A stretch of DNA of 64,000 nucleotides from Streptococcus hyointestinalis (GTDB lineage: Bacteria; Bacillota; Bacilli; Lactobacillales; Streptococcaceae): NCBI RefSeq assembly GCF_011039275.1, contig NZ_JAAKGB010000001.1, positions 1,488,001-1,552,000 of the forward strand, in the 5' to 3' direction. The notes beneath the pieces were generated by a model. That model searched no databases and was not told the origin of the DNA. It saw nothing but the letters and a program-made list of their open reading frames with translations. Below, piece after piece: positions 1-7,487 of the stretch; positions within the stretch are counted from its first letter, which is position 1; each line of letters starts with the position of its first letter. A program made the position numbers and the translations under genes.

Positions 1-705
1 CAGCTCAAAACTATCATCCACACGCCCTAGGATAACCAGCTGTGTCAAATCAAAGATATTGTCCTGAAGCGTCTTAGGAATCGCTTCTGCGATGTCGCTA
101 GAGCTGATAAGCCCTGTCTTTTTATAAGAGGTCAAAAAAGCGAGATTTTTTTGAATGGCGCTGTAGTCATAGTTTGATTTGATGAGCAAGTCCTCAAACG
201 CCCCTTTATCAAAGCGAAGCCCCAGTTTGTGAGCGTATTTTTGAAAATAGGTTTTAAGCTCTGCTTCTTTTGGCGTGCTAGCTTCGATGACCTTGCCGTC
301 ACGTTTGAGCAATTTGACCAAACGGCGCTTACCATCGAGCTTTCCTGGTGCACAAATGATTAAGCGTGTGGTGTCTACAGGATTTTCAAGATAAGCTTCA
401 AAGCGCTTTAGAGAGCTATCCTCGAGATAGCTTTTTTTATTTGTTGTAATGTCAAGGAGATTATCAAAAATAACAACCTTGTAGTCGGACAAAAAAGGCA
501 GACTCTCGAGATCCATCTCCGCCTCTTGGTAGCTATCCTCGGACAAATCAAAATAAGAATAGGCCAAATCACTCTTATCAAAGCCGATCTGCTCAAAGAG
601 CTTTTGCTTTATCTCCGTGTACTGCCCTAAATCATCACCAGCTAGAACGGTGATAGGAGCGAGATTTGCCGTAGACAGCTTCTCTATTTCTTCAATTGCA
701 ATCAT
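1..705 (-). CDS. holA: DNA polymerase III subunit delta, 5' part
   Basis: Delta subunit of the DNA polymerase III clamp loader, which opens the beta sliding clamp. About 235 N-terminal residues are visible, reading leftwards off the window edge; the C-terminus lies outside. Segments such as FLSDYKVVIFDNLLD and RLIICAPGKLDGKRRLVK match the AAA+-like domain of Gram-positive HolA as I know it. The family is usually near 340 residues, so about a third is missing. holA often lies downstream of comEA-comEC in streptococci, and comEC is 3 kb to the right on the same strand. The ATG at 705 has no ribosome-binding site: an extended -10 (TGGTATAAT, 712-720) ends six bases upstream, so the mRNA may be leaderless. 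Confidence 0.9.
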   Translation of the reverse strand, partial: MIAIEEIEKLSTANLAPITVLAGDDLGQYTEIKQKLFEQIGFDKSDLAYSYFDLSEDSYQEAEMDLESLPFLSDYKVVIFDNLLDITTNKKSYLEDSSLKRFEAYLENPVDTTRLIICAPGKLDGKRRLVKLLKRDGKVIEASTPKEAELKTYFQKYAHKLGLRFDKGAFEDLLIKSNYDYSAIQKNLAFLTSYKKTGLISSSDIAEAIPKTLQDNIFDLTQLVILGRVDDSFEL

Positions 706-719
706 GGTTTCATTATACC

Positions 720-748
720 AAAAAATCCCACGTATGGTTAGTGGGATT
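720..748 (-). terminator. Rho-independent terminator after the DUF805 gene
   Basis: On the minus strand the arms ATCCCAC and GTGGGAT enclose an 8-base loop and are followed by a T-run. It ends the DUF805 transcript and its T-run directly abuts the extended -10 used by holA. Confidence 0.75.
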
Positions 749-1205
749 CTTTTTTGCTTGGTAAGCAATAAAAAACTAAAAGAGCGATGTGACAACCCAG
801 TGTAATGATCCAACCAAGCGGGAGAATAAAGACGGCAAAATCACCTAACAATAAGAGAATAAAGGCACTGTGGAATCCTGCATCCCGCAGACGTCTCACT
901 TGCAGAGCAACAGACGGCACAAGGATAAACAAAAACCAAATGCTAAGAAAAGCGACACCTAATAAGATAAGCGGCAACAACCGTGCCCATGTGGATTGAA
1001 AGCTCTGCTCAGTCAGTATGAGATTGCCAGAGTTGGCTAATAGATAAAGCAATTGAGGAAGCCCAAAAGCTAAGGTCGCAATGAGAAAGAAAAAGGACAA
1101 GCTAATCAAGCTGTTAATCAAAACAATGAGCCAAAAATGACTACGGCATGTCCTGCCCTTAAAGTCTAAATAGTGTGTCCAAAAGGACTTGTAATTTACT
1201 AACAT
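738..1205 (-). CDS. DUF805 family membrane protein
   Basis: A 155-residue integral membrane protein of unknown function. It starts with YKSFWTHYLDFKGRTCRSHFW, the usual DUF805 N-terminus in which the protein enters the membrane after an aromatic, basic stretch, and has the conserved RRLRDAGFH motif near residue 110. Hydrophobic segments lie at roughly residues 27-50, 75-97 and 115-148. GGAGG lies eight bases before the ATG at 1205. The start is therefore well supported. It sits alone between holA and the divergent acetyltransferase gene and has its own terminator. The family is common in Firmicutes and has no assigned reaction. Confidence 0.85.
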   Translation of the reverse strand: MLVNYKSFWTHYLDFKGRTCRSHFWLIVLINSLISLSFFFLIATLAFGLPQLLYLLANSGNLILTEQSFQSTWARLLPLILLGVAFLSIWFLFILVPSVALQVRRLRDAGFHSAFILLLLGDFAVFILPLGWIITLGCHIALLVFYCLPSKKESH

Positions 1206-1349
1206 AATATCTGCCTCCTATTAGTTTCATTATAACACTATGAGAAAAAATGAAAAGAAAAAATGCTTTTCTTTCTTATCACAAGTCTTTACACTGTCCT
1301 TTTTCAAAAATTTCAGTATAATAGAAAAAAAGGAAAATAGGAGGGCGCT

Positions 1350-1967
1350 ATGAGCACGATTTCTATTCAAGAACTAGATCCAAAAGACTGCAATAAAGCC
1401 ATCTCTTTTGCCATTTCTGGCATGCACTTTGACCAGTATATCAAAAATCCACTGCTTCTACGTTTGTACGGACGCTATTTTTGGTATTTGGAAAATAGCA
1501 GAGCCACACATCTAAAGGCTGCCTACCAAGGTGATGAATTGCTGGGTGTGATTTTAGCGGAAGTCAAAGGTCATCCACCACTTCGGCAGTGCTGGTATGA
1601 AAAAGCCTACAGCAAAACCGTTGATTGGTTGCAGAAAATCTTTTTCAAATCCAGCGCAGGCACCTACGACACGGTCAACAAGGACATGCTAGATGTCTAC
1701 AAAGAGCATTATCAGCCAGACGGTGAGATTATCTTTTTAGCTGCCAATCCCACTCTCAAGGTCAAAGGCGTAGGCACAGCGCTGTTAGACTCTCTTGAAA
1801 AAGACCTCTCTGGCAAGGAAATCTATCTCTACACCGACTCCCTCTGCACCTATCAATTCTATGAAAAGCGTGGCTTTGAGCGCTACCAAGAGCGCACTAT
1901 CGAGCTGACACTAAACAAGAAAAAAGTACCGCTGTCTTGCTTTTTGTACCGTAAAAAGATAGTATAA
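1350..1967 (+). CDS. GNAT family N-acetyltransferase
   Basis: A 205-residue protein of the GNAT superfamily, which moves an acetyl group from acetyl-CoA to an amine; the substrate is unknown. The diagnostic part is residues 125-180: an EIIFLAANPTLKVKGVGTALL stretch corresponding to beta-4 and the acetyl-CoA pyrophosphate loop (VKGVGTALL), then EIYLYTDSLCTYQFYEKRGFER, the typical C-terminal motif. The N-terminal half is less conserved. AGGAGGGC precedes the ATG by four to five bases and a TATAAT lies near 1317. It is transcribed alone, divergent from the DUF805 gene and convergent with the oxidoreductase, with a shared hairpin terminator behind it. Confidence 0.85.
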   Translation: MSTISIQELDPKDCNKAISFAISGMHFDQYIKNPLLLRLYGRYFWYLENSRATHLKAAYQGDELLGVILAEVKGHPPLRQCWYEKAYSKTVDWLQKIFFKSSAGTYDTVNKDMLDVYKEHYQPDGEIIFLAANPTLKVKGVGTALLDSLEKDLSGKEIYLYTDSLCTYQFYEKRGFERYQERTIELTLNKKKVPLSCFLYRKKIV

Positions 1968-1996
1968 AATCCTTTACTTAACGTAAAGGATTTTTT
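1966..1996. terminator. Bidirectional terminator between convergent genes
   Basis: Arms AATCCTTTAC and GTAAAGGATT enclose a 5-base loop; a T-run follows on the plus strand and an A-run precedes. It lies between the acetyltransferase stop and the oxidoreductase stop. Confidence 0.8.
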
Positions 1997-2009
1997 CTCG
2001 CTAAAAATA

Positions 2010-2987
2010 TTACTCTTCCTCAGGATAGGTCATGCCCCAGTCACGGCGGAGCTGGGTCATAAGCTGCATGACATCTCTTGTATAGTCTAGGTGGACACGG
2101 CTAGTGTCCCCAGCGACAGCCTTTTCCATATCTGCTACTTCATAGGCAAGAGCAGAAGCCATCTCGCCCTCCTCGATGACCTCTTGCTCTCCTGTCTCTG
2201 TATAGGTGATGACTGCACGCTCTCCACGAGGATAATCGTAAATCTCGATATAGCCCTTGTCAAAGGCAATCATGCCACGCTTGGGTTGCTTAGCGTGAAG
2301 GGTCAGAGCGATAGTTGCCATCTCGCCTTTGTCATTTGAGAGGAGAATGCCGACCTGCTCGTCCACTCTAGTCGGTGCTAGTCTGACTTGAGAGCTGACT
2401 TGACTAGGCGTCTCAGACATAAACCAGCGCACAAAAGACAGAGCGTAGACTCCGATGTCTAAAAGCGCACCACCAGCCAAATCTCGACTAAAGAAACGAT
2501 TGGTCATGTCATAGTCCTTGTAGCTACCAAAGTTCATCTGAATCATCTTGAGCTCACCCAGTTTACCTGACGCTACCAGTTCATGGAGCTTACGGTAAAG
2601 CGGCATGTGGTAAATAGTCATGGCTTCCGCTAGGACGACACCGTGCTCCTTGGCTAAGGCGACAGCTTCTTCTAGTTCTTCGCTGTTGAGCGTGATGGAT
2701 TTTTCACAGAGCACGTGTTTGCCGGCTGCCAAAGCCTTTCTCAGGTAGTTGATGTGGGTATTGTGAGGGGTTGAGATATAGATGATGTCGACATTTTCAT
2801 CCTCAAAGACCTCGTCGATTTCTTTGTAGACCTTGTCGATACCGTATTTTTCAGCAAAGGCAAGCCCTTTGTCATAGGTGCGGTTAGCAACCGAATAGAG
2901 CTTTTGCCCACGGCTCTCTAGCGCCTGTGCCAGTTCATTTGCGATAACGCCCGTTCCAAGTGTTGCCCAGTTGTAGGTTTTTGTCAT
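2010..2987 (-). CDS. Gfo/Idh/MocA family NAD(P)-dependent oxidoreductase
   Basis: A 325-residue oxidoreductase of the glucose-fructose oxidoreductase / inositol dehydrogenase family. The Rossmann motif is ATLGTGVIANELAQAL (residues 7-22) and the catalytic-lysine motif is present as CEKSIT in place of the more usual EKP. The C-terminal half has GGALLDIGVYAL, matching the G-G-D-G-x-H signature region but with Y where many members have H. The open frame extends 26 codons further upstream; I place the start at 2987 because MTKTYNWATLG begins exactly at the domain and the extension is low-complexity. Substrate unknown, probably a sugar or cyclitol. The gene is monocistronic. Confidence 0.85.
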   Translation of the reverse strand: MTKTYNWATLGTGVIANELAQALESRGQKLYSVANRTYDKGLAFAEKYGIDKVYKEIDEVFEDENVDIIYISTPHNTHINYLRKALAAGKHVLCEKSITLNSEELEEAVALAKEHGVVLAEAMTIYHMPLYRKLHELVASGKLGELKMIQMNFGSYKDYDMTNRFFSRDLAGGALLDIGVYALSFVRWFMSETPSQVSSQVRLAPTRVDEQVGILLSNDKGEMATIALTLHAKQPKRGMIAFDKGYIEIYDYPRGERAVITYTETGEQEVIEEGEMASALAYEVADMEKAVAGDTSRVHLDYTRDVMQLMTQLRRDWGMTYPEEE

Positions 2988-3010
2988 GATTTTTCTCGCT
3001 TTTTTCTTTT

Positions 3011-3124
3011 TATTATAGCAAAATATCGCCCTATTGACCACTACCTCACGGTCTCTAGGTGCCAAGTCTGCCAGCCGATAAAGCGAATCGCACCGTGTTG
3101 GTCGGTGCGCAAAAATTGGCTGTT
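3011..3124. repeat. Divergent direct-repeat copy of the comEC 3' end
   Basis: This 114-bp stretch matches 3648-3761, the end of comEC and its downstream sequence, with about ten mismatches and no gaps by my hand alignment. Both copies begin TATTATAGCAAAAT and end AAAAATTGGCTGTT. It carries the last ~27 comEC codons detached from the gene. A direct repeat made of a gene's 3' end is the usual footprint of site-specific integration followed by loss of the element. Confidence 0.9.
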
Positions 3125-3200
3125 TTGCTGCTACTTTTTACCTATGAAGTAGGTATCTGCGTGGGTGAGCAAGTTGATACAATTTGCTTATTATGTGTCA

Positions 3201-3246
3201 GGTACTACAAAAGGACATTTCTAAAGAAATGTCCTTTTGTAGTACC
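3201..3246. repeat. 22-bp perfect inverted repeat
   Basis: Arms starting GGTACTACAAAAGG and their exact complement are separated by only AA. No T-run follows on either strand, so it is not a standard terminator. It overlaps the end of a small minus-strand reading frame inside the comEC scar. Confidence 0.9.
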
Positions 3247-3331
3247 TCGCGTACGCTACAGTAACCGTACAAACCCTCACCGCTACTACGAGGCACATTA
3301 ACTTAAAAATTGACGTAATTATTATGCTCAT
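3221..3331 (-). CDS. Possible 36-aa hydrophobic peptide in the scar
   Basis: A 36-residue frame starting MSIIITSIFKLMCLVVAV and ending ARYYKRTFL: one hydrophobic segment and a basic tail. GGAGG lies eight bases before the ATG and a TTGACA-17-TAAAAT promoter lies about 190 bases upstream on the same strand (3521-3549). Its last codons run into the 22-bp inverted repeat. The layout resembles a small type I toxin or peptide gene, but I recognise no family and the frame could be fortuitous. Confidence 0.3.
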   Translation of the reverse strand: MSIIITSIFKLMCLVVAVRVCTVTVAYARYYKRTFL

Positions 3332-3520
3332 AACTTTGTCCTCCATTTTTTCTAGCCATTTGGCAAACCAATTACTTATTAAGTCTATAAGTATCTCAAC
3401 ACCAATCTGCACAGATGTTAAAATAATTTGGGGAGAGCCTGTTTCACCGGTTAGCTCAGTATGGTGAGGAGAGGAGTCGAACCTCTCTACCGATTTCAAG
3501 CCTATTTTTAAGTTACTCTT

Positions 3521-3549
3521 ATTTTAAATGAAAACTAATAATTTGTCAA
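3521..3549 (-). promoter_or_regulatory. Consensus promoter inside the comEC scar
   Basis: On the minus strand TTGACA (3544-3549) and TAAAAT (3521-3526) are 17 bases apart. It would transcribe leftwards through the T-arm look-alike and the small hydrophobic frame. Confidence 0.6.
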
Positions 3550-3647
3550 TCCAATATACGACAAATTTATGAAAATGGTAAAATCGCAGCATTAAACTGC
3601 GATTACGCTACGCATTTTAAGAAATTCTAAATTGATAAAAGTCCCAG

Positions 3648-3761
3648 TATTATAGCAAAATCTCGCCCTATTGACCACTATCTCACAGTCTTGATGTGCC
3701 AAGTTTGCCAGCCGATAAAGCGGATAGCACCGTGTTGGTCGGTGCGCAAAAATTGGCTGTT
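3648..3761. repeat. comEC 3' end, second copy of the direct repeat
   Basis: The partner of 3011-3124. This copy is continuous with the comEC reading frame and supplies its last codons and stop. Confidence 0.9.
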
Positions 3762-5915
3762 GACCTTTGCCAAACGCTCCAATGTTTCTTGATGTGGGTG
3801 ATGGTAGCGGTTGTTTTGCCCAGCAGAGATGAGGGTGAGTTTTGGCTTAATGGTCTCTAAAAAGCTCATGCTAGAAGAGCCTTTTGAGCCGTGATGCCCA
3901 GCCTTTAGCACATCAACAGCTAGCTGCGGATAATACGTAAGCAGCACCTCTTCGCCCTCTTTTTCCAAATCGCCTGTGAATAAAAAGCGTGTGCCAAGTA
4001 GATTGCCATATAAAACCAGCGAGTCGTTATTCTTGCCATCACCTTGGCTAAGAGGATAGAGCACCTGCAAAGAGCTATTCATGATAGGCAACTCCTCGCC
4101 AGCAAGCACACTACGCACACGGACATTCATGGCTTTTAGGCGATTGACAAAGCTGCGGTTGGTGAGACTACCTGGGCTGACAAGCACCTCACCAATAGCA
4201 AAATGCTTTGCGACCACCTCCATATCACCCATGTGGTCAGCATCCGTGTGGGTGAGGAGCAACTGGTCAATCTTTGAGACGCCACGACTTTTCAGATAAG
4301 GAATCAAGGTGCGCTCGGCATTGCTATCTGTACTGCCCTCCTGCCAAGCCTCCTTTTGACTAAAGGAGACCTTGCCACCAACGTCAATCAAGAGGGTCTT
4401 TCCAGAACTATCTCGGATAAAGATACTATCGCCCTGCCCGATGTCAATCATGGTCACTTCATTTGCCACAGGATGTTTGGTGATAAAAAGAAAACATAAC
4501 ACCGCTAGTATAAGGTTACCACAAAGCCATTTACGCTTATAGTAATCATACAAAAATCCAAGCAGTAGTAAAAGCGCTACAAGTACAAAAACACTTGGTG
4601 TACCAAAGACAAAAGGCTTACCCGCTAGATGTGACAGCACAGCTAGAGATTTATCCAAAATTTGAAAAATTCCGTTAAAGATACTCAAATGGACAAGAGG
4701 TGATAAGAAAAAGGCAAGCGTCAACAGTGGCAAAAGCAAACTCTCAAAAAGAAAGGACAAGCCAACTGTCAAGAGGATAGACAAAGGCTGATAGCTAGCA
4801 AAATAAAAGAGCATAATCGGAAGCATGCCAAGCGGTATGGCGATAAGACTCACCCATTTAGCACGCTTTTGTGAGAGATGTGAAAAGTCAATCAAAGCTA
4901 GCACAAAAGCAAAACCAAAGCTCAGTACACCTCCTGTGGTCAGCAAAAACGAAGGCATAAGGACAAAGGAAATCATAACCGTCACCGCGAGATTGTCCAT
5001 TTTCTTGAGACCGCATTGCGATAGCACCTGCTGAATGAGACTACGAGTGACAGACACGCTAAATCCTGCCAAACCTCCATAGATAAAGGAAAAAGGTACT
5101 TGTACAAACAGCACACGCTCTCTACTCAATCCTAAGCGCAAGCACATGTTACGAAAAAGCCCCACAAAAAAGCTGACGTGCATGCCAGATAGGGCAAAGA
5201 GATGAATAATGCCCAAATCCGTATACAGGTCCGTCATCTCATCAAAAGACTTATCCAGATAACCAAACAGCAAACCTGTCATGTAATAGCGCATAGGTGC
5301 TGGAAAATGTGCACACTGGATGATAGCTAAACGCCGCCATTCCCGAAGAACGCCACGTGGCGTCCCAGCAGACATAGACTCCTGCTTTAGAATTTTTTCG
5401 ATCCTCAAGACTCGGTTAATCCCCTGTGTCTTGAGATAAGCACGGTAATCAAAACCTGAAAAATTACGCTGAGGAGTGGCTTCTTCAAGGCTTGCTGTGA
5501 CTTGTAGTTCCTGCGTTTTATAGAGCTTTTCAAAGCTGTTCTTTTCCTCCTTGCTCTTTAGTGTGTAAAAGGCTTGATAGTTTCTGCCATTTGCCGTCGC
5601 TGTAAATGATAGCAAGTCGCCGTTGATTTTTATGGTATCTGGCAATAAGACGACACTTTCAAGGCTTTTTAGCTCGGTGCGATAGCTTTTTTCAGATTGA
5701 TACGCTTTTGTCCAAAAAAAGAGAGCAGCAAACAGTAAGATAAGAGAGACCTTGGCGATTTTTTTCAGAGGATAGTTCCACAGCAAGAAAAGACAGGAGA
5801 CGATTAAAAGTAAGAAAGCAGGCAACTGCCTGCTAAAGACGACATAGTAGAGTTCAAGGAGTAAGACTGCCAGATAGATAGGCTTTAGCGGTAGTTTTTT
5901 AATCCACTGTGACAT
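3678..5915 (-). CDS. comEC: Competence DNA-channel protein ComEC/Rec2
   Basis: The membrane channel through which single-stranded DNA enters during natural transformation. About 745 residues: several N-terminal helices, an OB-fold-like part, the competence domain with GLLFGYLDKSFDE and LFALSGMHVSFFVGLF (the conserved LxALSGxHV motif), further helices, then a C-terminal metallo-beta-lactamase-like domain with MIDIGQGDSIFI, LLTHTDADHMGD (the HxDxDH-type motif) and KAGHHGSKGSSS. The frame opens at 5960, but two adjacent ATG codons at 5918 and 5915 start at MSQWIKKLPLKPIYLA and overlap the end of comEA, the usual arrangement. The protein is full length, so the gene looks intact despite the duplicated 3' end beside it. 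Confidence 0.95.
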   Translation of the reverse strand: MSQWIKKLPLKPIYLAVLLLELYYVVFSRQLPAFLLLIVSCLFLLWNYPLKKIAKVSLILLFAALFFWTKAYQSEKSYRTELKSLESVVLLPDTIKINGDLLSFTATANGRNYQAFYTLKSKEEKNSFEKLYKTQELQVTASLEEATPQRNFSGFDYRAYLKTQGINRVLRIEKILKQESMSAGTPRGVLREWRRLAIIQCAHFPAPMRYYMTGLLFGYLDKSFDEMTDLYTDLGIIHLFALSGMHVSFFVGLFRNMCLRLGLSRERVLFVQVPFSFIYGGLAGFSVSVTRSLIQQVLSQCGLKKMDNLAVTVMISFVLMPSFLLTTGGVLSFGFAFVLALIDFSHLSQKRAKWVSLIAIPLGMLPIMLFYFASYQPLSILLTVGLSFLFESLLLPLLTLAFFLSPLVHLSIFNGIFQILDKSLAVLSHLAGKPFVFGTPSVFVLVALLLLLGFLYDYYKRKWLCGNLILAVLCFLFITKHPVANEVTMIDIGQGDSIFIRDSSGKTLLIDVGGKVSFSQKEAWQEGSTDSNAERTLIPYLKSRGVSKIDQLLLTHTDADHMGDMEVVAKHFAIGEVLVSPGSLTNRSFVNRLKAMNVRVRSVLAGEELPIMNSSLQVLYPLSQGDGKNNDSLVLYGNLLGTRFLFTGDLEKEGEEVLLTYYPQLAVDVLKAGHHGSKGSSSMSFLETIKPKLTLISAGQNNRYHHPHQETLERLAKVNSQFLRTDQHGAIRFIGWQTWHIKTVR

Positions 5916-6579
5916 CATTTTTGAGTTTCTCCAATGTCTTCTCGCCAATGCCTGAAACATTAGTCAGCTCATCAACAGACTTAAAGCCACCTTGGCTATC
6001 ACGATAATCAAGAATATCCTGTGCACGCTTATCACCGATACCTGAGATTTTTTTGAGATCTTCGAGACTTGCCGTGTTGAGATTGATTTTATCAGACTGG
6101 CTACTTGTTGACGTTGCAGAGCTGTTTCCAGTTGTGCTGGCACTTGATTGGCTGACAACGCTGATATTTTCGTCGGTCTTTGCTACGTAGATGATAGCTT
6201 CATCTGTCACTTTTTGAGCAAGATTGATGGATTTTTTATCGGCGTCTTGGCTCAGTCCTCCAGCTTTTGCGATAGCGTCTGACACACGGCTGCCTTCTTT
6301 TAGGGTGTAGACACCTTCTTTTTGCACAGCACCCTTGACATCAACGACAATCGTGCCACCTGTCGGCTTAGATGTAGATGACGAGCTGCTCGCTGTACTT
6401 GAGCTTGAAGCTACTAGACTAGTTGACTGGCTGGCAAGCGTTGAAAAGGTCGTCTGCGTCTTTGGTCGCACGACAATAACAACCACAAGACAGGTCGCTA
6501 AAAAAAGCCCACTCACTCCCACAAGAGCTGCTATCAGCACTTTTTGTTCTTTACATTTCTCACGAATCATTTCAAACAT
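5899..6579 (-). CDS. comEA: Competence DNA receptor ComEA
   Basis: Membrane-anchored double-stranded DNA receptor for transformation. 226 residues: a cytoplasmic start, one membrane helix (residues ~16-37), a Ser/Thr-rich linker, an SLBB-type domain (GGTIVVDVKGAVQKEGVYTL), a second Ser-rich linker, and the C-terminal helix-hairpin-helix pair (LNTASLEDLKKISGIGDKRA and ELTNVSGIGEKTLEKL) that binds DNA. I use the ATG at 6579 because GGAGGAATCTT precedes it; the open frame runs 29 codons further upstream across a terminator. It overlaps comEC by about 17 bases. A near-consensus competence sigma-factor box lies just upstream. Confidence 0.95.
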   Translation of the reverse strand: MFEMIREKCKEQKVLIAALVGVSGLFLATCLVVVIVVRPKTQTTFSTLASQSTSLVASSSSTASSSSSTSKPTGGTIVVDVKGAVQKEGVYTLKEGSRVSDAIAKAGGLSQDADKKSINLAQKVTDEAIIYVAKTDENISVVSQSSASTTGNSSATSTSSQSDKINLNTASLEDLKKISGIGDKRAQDILDYRDSQGGFKSVDELTNVSGIGEKTLEKLKNDVTVD

Positions 6580-6598
6580 AAGATTCCTCCTACATTTA

Positions 6599-6606
6599 TA
6601 TCCGTA
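6599..6606 (-). promoter_or_regulatory. Probable SigX/ComX (cin) box for comEA-comEC
   Basis: On the minus strand TACGGATA, one base from the streptococcal late-competence consensus TACGAATA, stands 19 bases before the comEA ATG and right after a T-rich tract. Late competence operons are transcribed by ComX RNA polymerase from such boxes, so position and sequence both fit. Confidence 0.65.
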
Positions 6607-6634
6607 AAAAAAGCAGAACTTGCGTTCTGCTTGT
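6604..6634 (-). terminator. Terminator after the acyltransferase gene
   Basis: On the minus strand AGCAGAAC and GTTCTGCT form a stem followed by a run of seven T. It separates the acyltransferase transcript from comEA; its T-run forms the T-rich tract in front of the SigX box. Confidence 0.8.
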
Positions 6635-6638
6635 GGTA

Positions 6639-7379
6639 TTATTTGAGATGTTTTTCTGGATTCCACACAAAGCTTGCAATAAGGCTAAAGATGAGCGTAC
6701 AGATAACGATAAGAATGGCTACAATCCCTAGCGGAATACGGTAGAGATAAGTAAGAGGATTGCGCTTTTTCGTGTTGTGATAAGTCGCATTCTCACTATC
6801 TGCTCGGTCAAACTCAGACTGAATACGGCGTGCCACCTCTTCGATACCCTCGTCGTTGAGACGCTTGATGTCTGAGATGTCGATGGGATTTCCAAAGTTC
6901 AAGTCCACACGCTCACCAGATAGAAGCCCTTTAAAGGTCATCGGTCCTGCGTAGACGACAGGCACGATACGTACCTTTGCCATCTTGGCAATCACAGCCA
7001 CCCCACCTTTAACATCTGTTGAGTGTCTGCTACCACTTGGAAACATAATCAGCGAGCGACTGCTTTTTTTCAACATCTTGACAGGGTATTTGATGGCTTC
7101 TTGCCCTGGATTTTCACGGTTAATAGGAAAGGCACCACACATGCGAATCCACCAAGCCAACATCCGATTGGTAAAGAGCTCTTTTTTTGCCATGAAGATG
7201 AATTTTTTAGGACGTGTCGCAAAAGCCATATAAATCGGATCCCACCAAGTCCTGTGTGGCGATACCAAGATATAGTTTTCAGACTGGTCAGGAATTTTGT
7301 CCTGATTGTGATAGTGATTGTTACCGTTAGCAATCCATAGTAGAAAAGCTACTAGTGTACGTAGATAGGTATAGAACAC
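6639..7379 (-). CDS. plsC: 1-acyl-sn-glycerol-3-phosphate acyltransferase
   Basis: Phospholipid-synthesis acyltransferase that adds the second acyl chain to lysophosphatidate at the membrane. 246 residues. The catalytic HX4D box is SPHRTWWDP (near residue 42), followed by the acceptor-binding FPINRENPG and the FPSGSRHS segment, a variant of the usual FPEGTRS, then VPVVYAGP. C-terminal membrane segment around residues 217-238. The gene lies directly upstream of comEA on the same strand, a common streptococcal arrangement, but has its own terminator. The Glu-to-Ser change in the FPEGTR motif is worth noting; other motifs look normal. Confidence 0.88.
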   Translation of the reverse strand: MFYTYLRTLVAFLLWIANGNNHYHNQDKIPDQSENYILVSPHRTWWDPIYMAFATRPKKFIFMAKKELFTNRMLAWWIRMCGAFPINRENPGQEAIKYPVKMLKKSSRSLIMFPSGSRHSTDVKGGVAVIAKMAKVRIVPVVYAGPMTFKGLLSGERVDLNFGNPIDISDIKRLNDEGIEEVARRIQSEFDRADSENATYHNTKKRNPLTYLYRIPLGIVAILIVICTLIFSLIASFVWNPEKHLK

Positions 7380-7474
7380 GTTTTCACTCCTTATTCTTAC
7401 ATAGTCTTTCTTATTTTACCACGCTTGGCGCATTTTAGAAAGAAAAAATTAGTGTACTTGTCAGTCTATTTTGC

Positions 7475-7480
7475 TATAAT
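7475..7480 (+). promoter_or_regulatory. Extended -10 of the tRNA methyltransferase gene
   Basis: TGCTATAAT ends seven bases before the ATG at 7488, so the expected transcription start falls on the start codon. No Shine-Dalgarno fits in the space. Confidence 0.6.
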
Positions 7481-7487
7481 AAAGATT

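Larger units (their letters stand above)
3125..3647. mobile_element. Scar of a lost integrated element between comEC 3' repeats
   Basis: About 520 bases with no recognisable host gene, bracketed by the 114-bp repeats. It contains a 22-bp perfect inverted repeat (3201-3246), a short minus-strand hydrophobic reading frame (3221-3331), a TTGACA-17-TAAAAT promoter on the minus strand (3521-3549) and a tRNA T-arm look-alike (3462-3486). None of these identifies the parent element. I infer a remnant of a genomic island or conjugative element that used the comEC 3' end as its attachment site. Confidence 0.55.

Noticed and set aside
3462..3486. tRNA 3'-half look-alike (T-arm AGAGG-TTCGACT-CCTCT then CCTCACCA) on the minus strand
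   Set aside because: The T-arm and the acceptor-like end are good, but no matching 5' acceptor, D-arm or anticodon arm lies upstream. It may be a fragment from the lost element or chance.
3678..5915. comEC as a pseudogene because of the duplicated end
   Set aside because: The frame is complete with all motifs and a normal stop; only the extra detached copy is broken.
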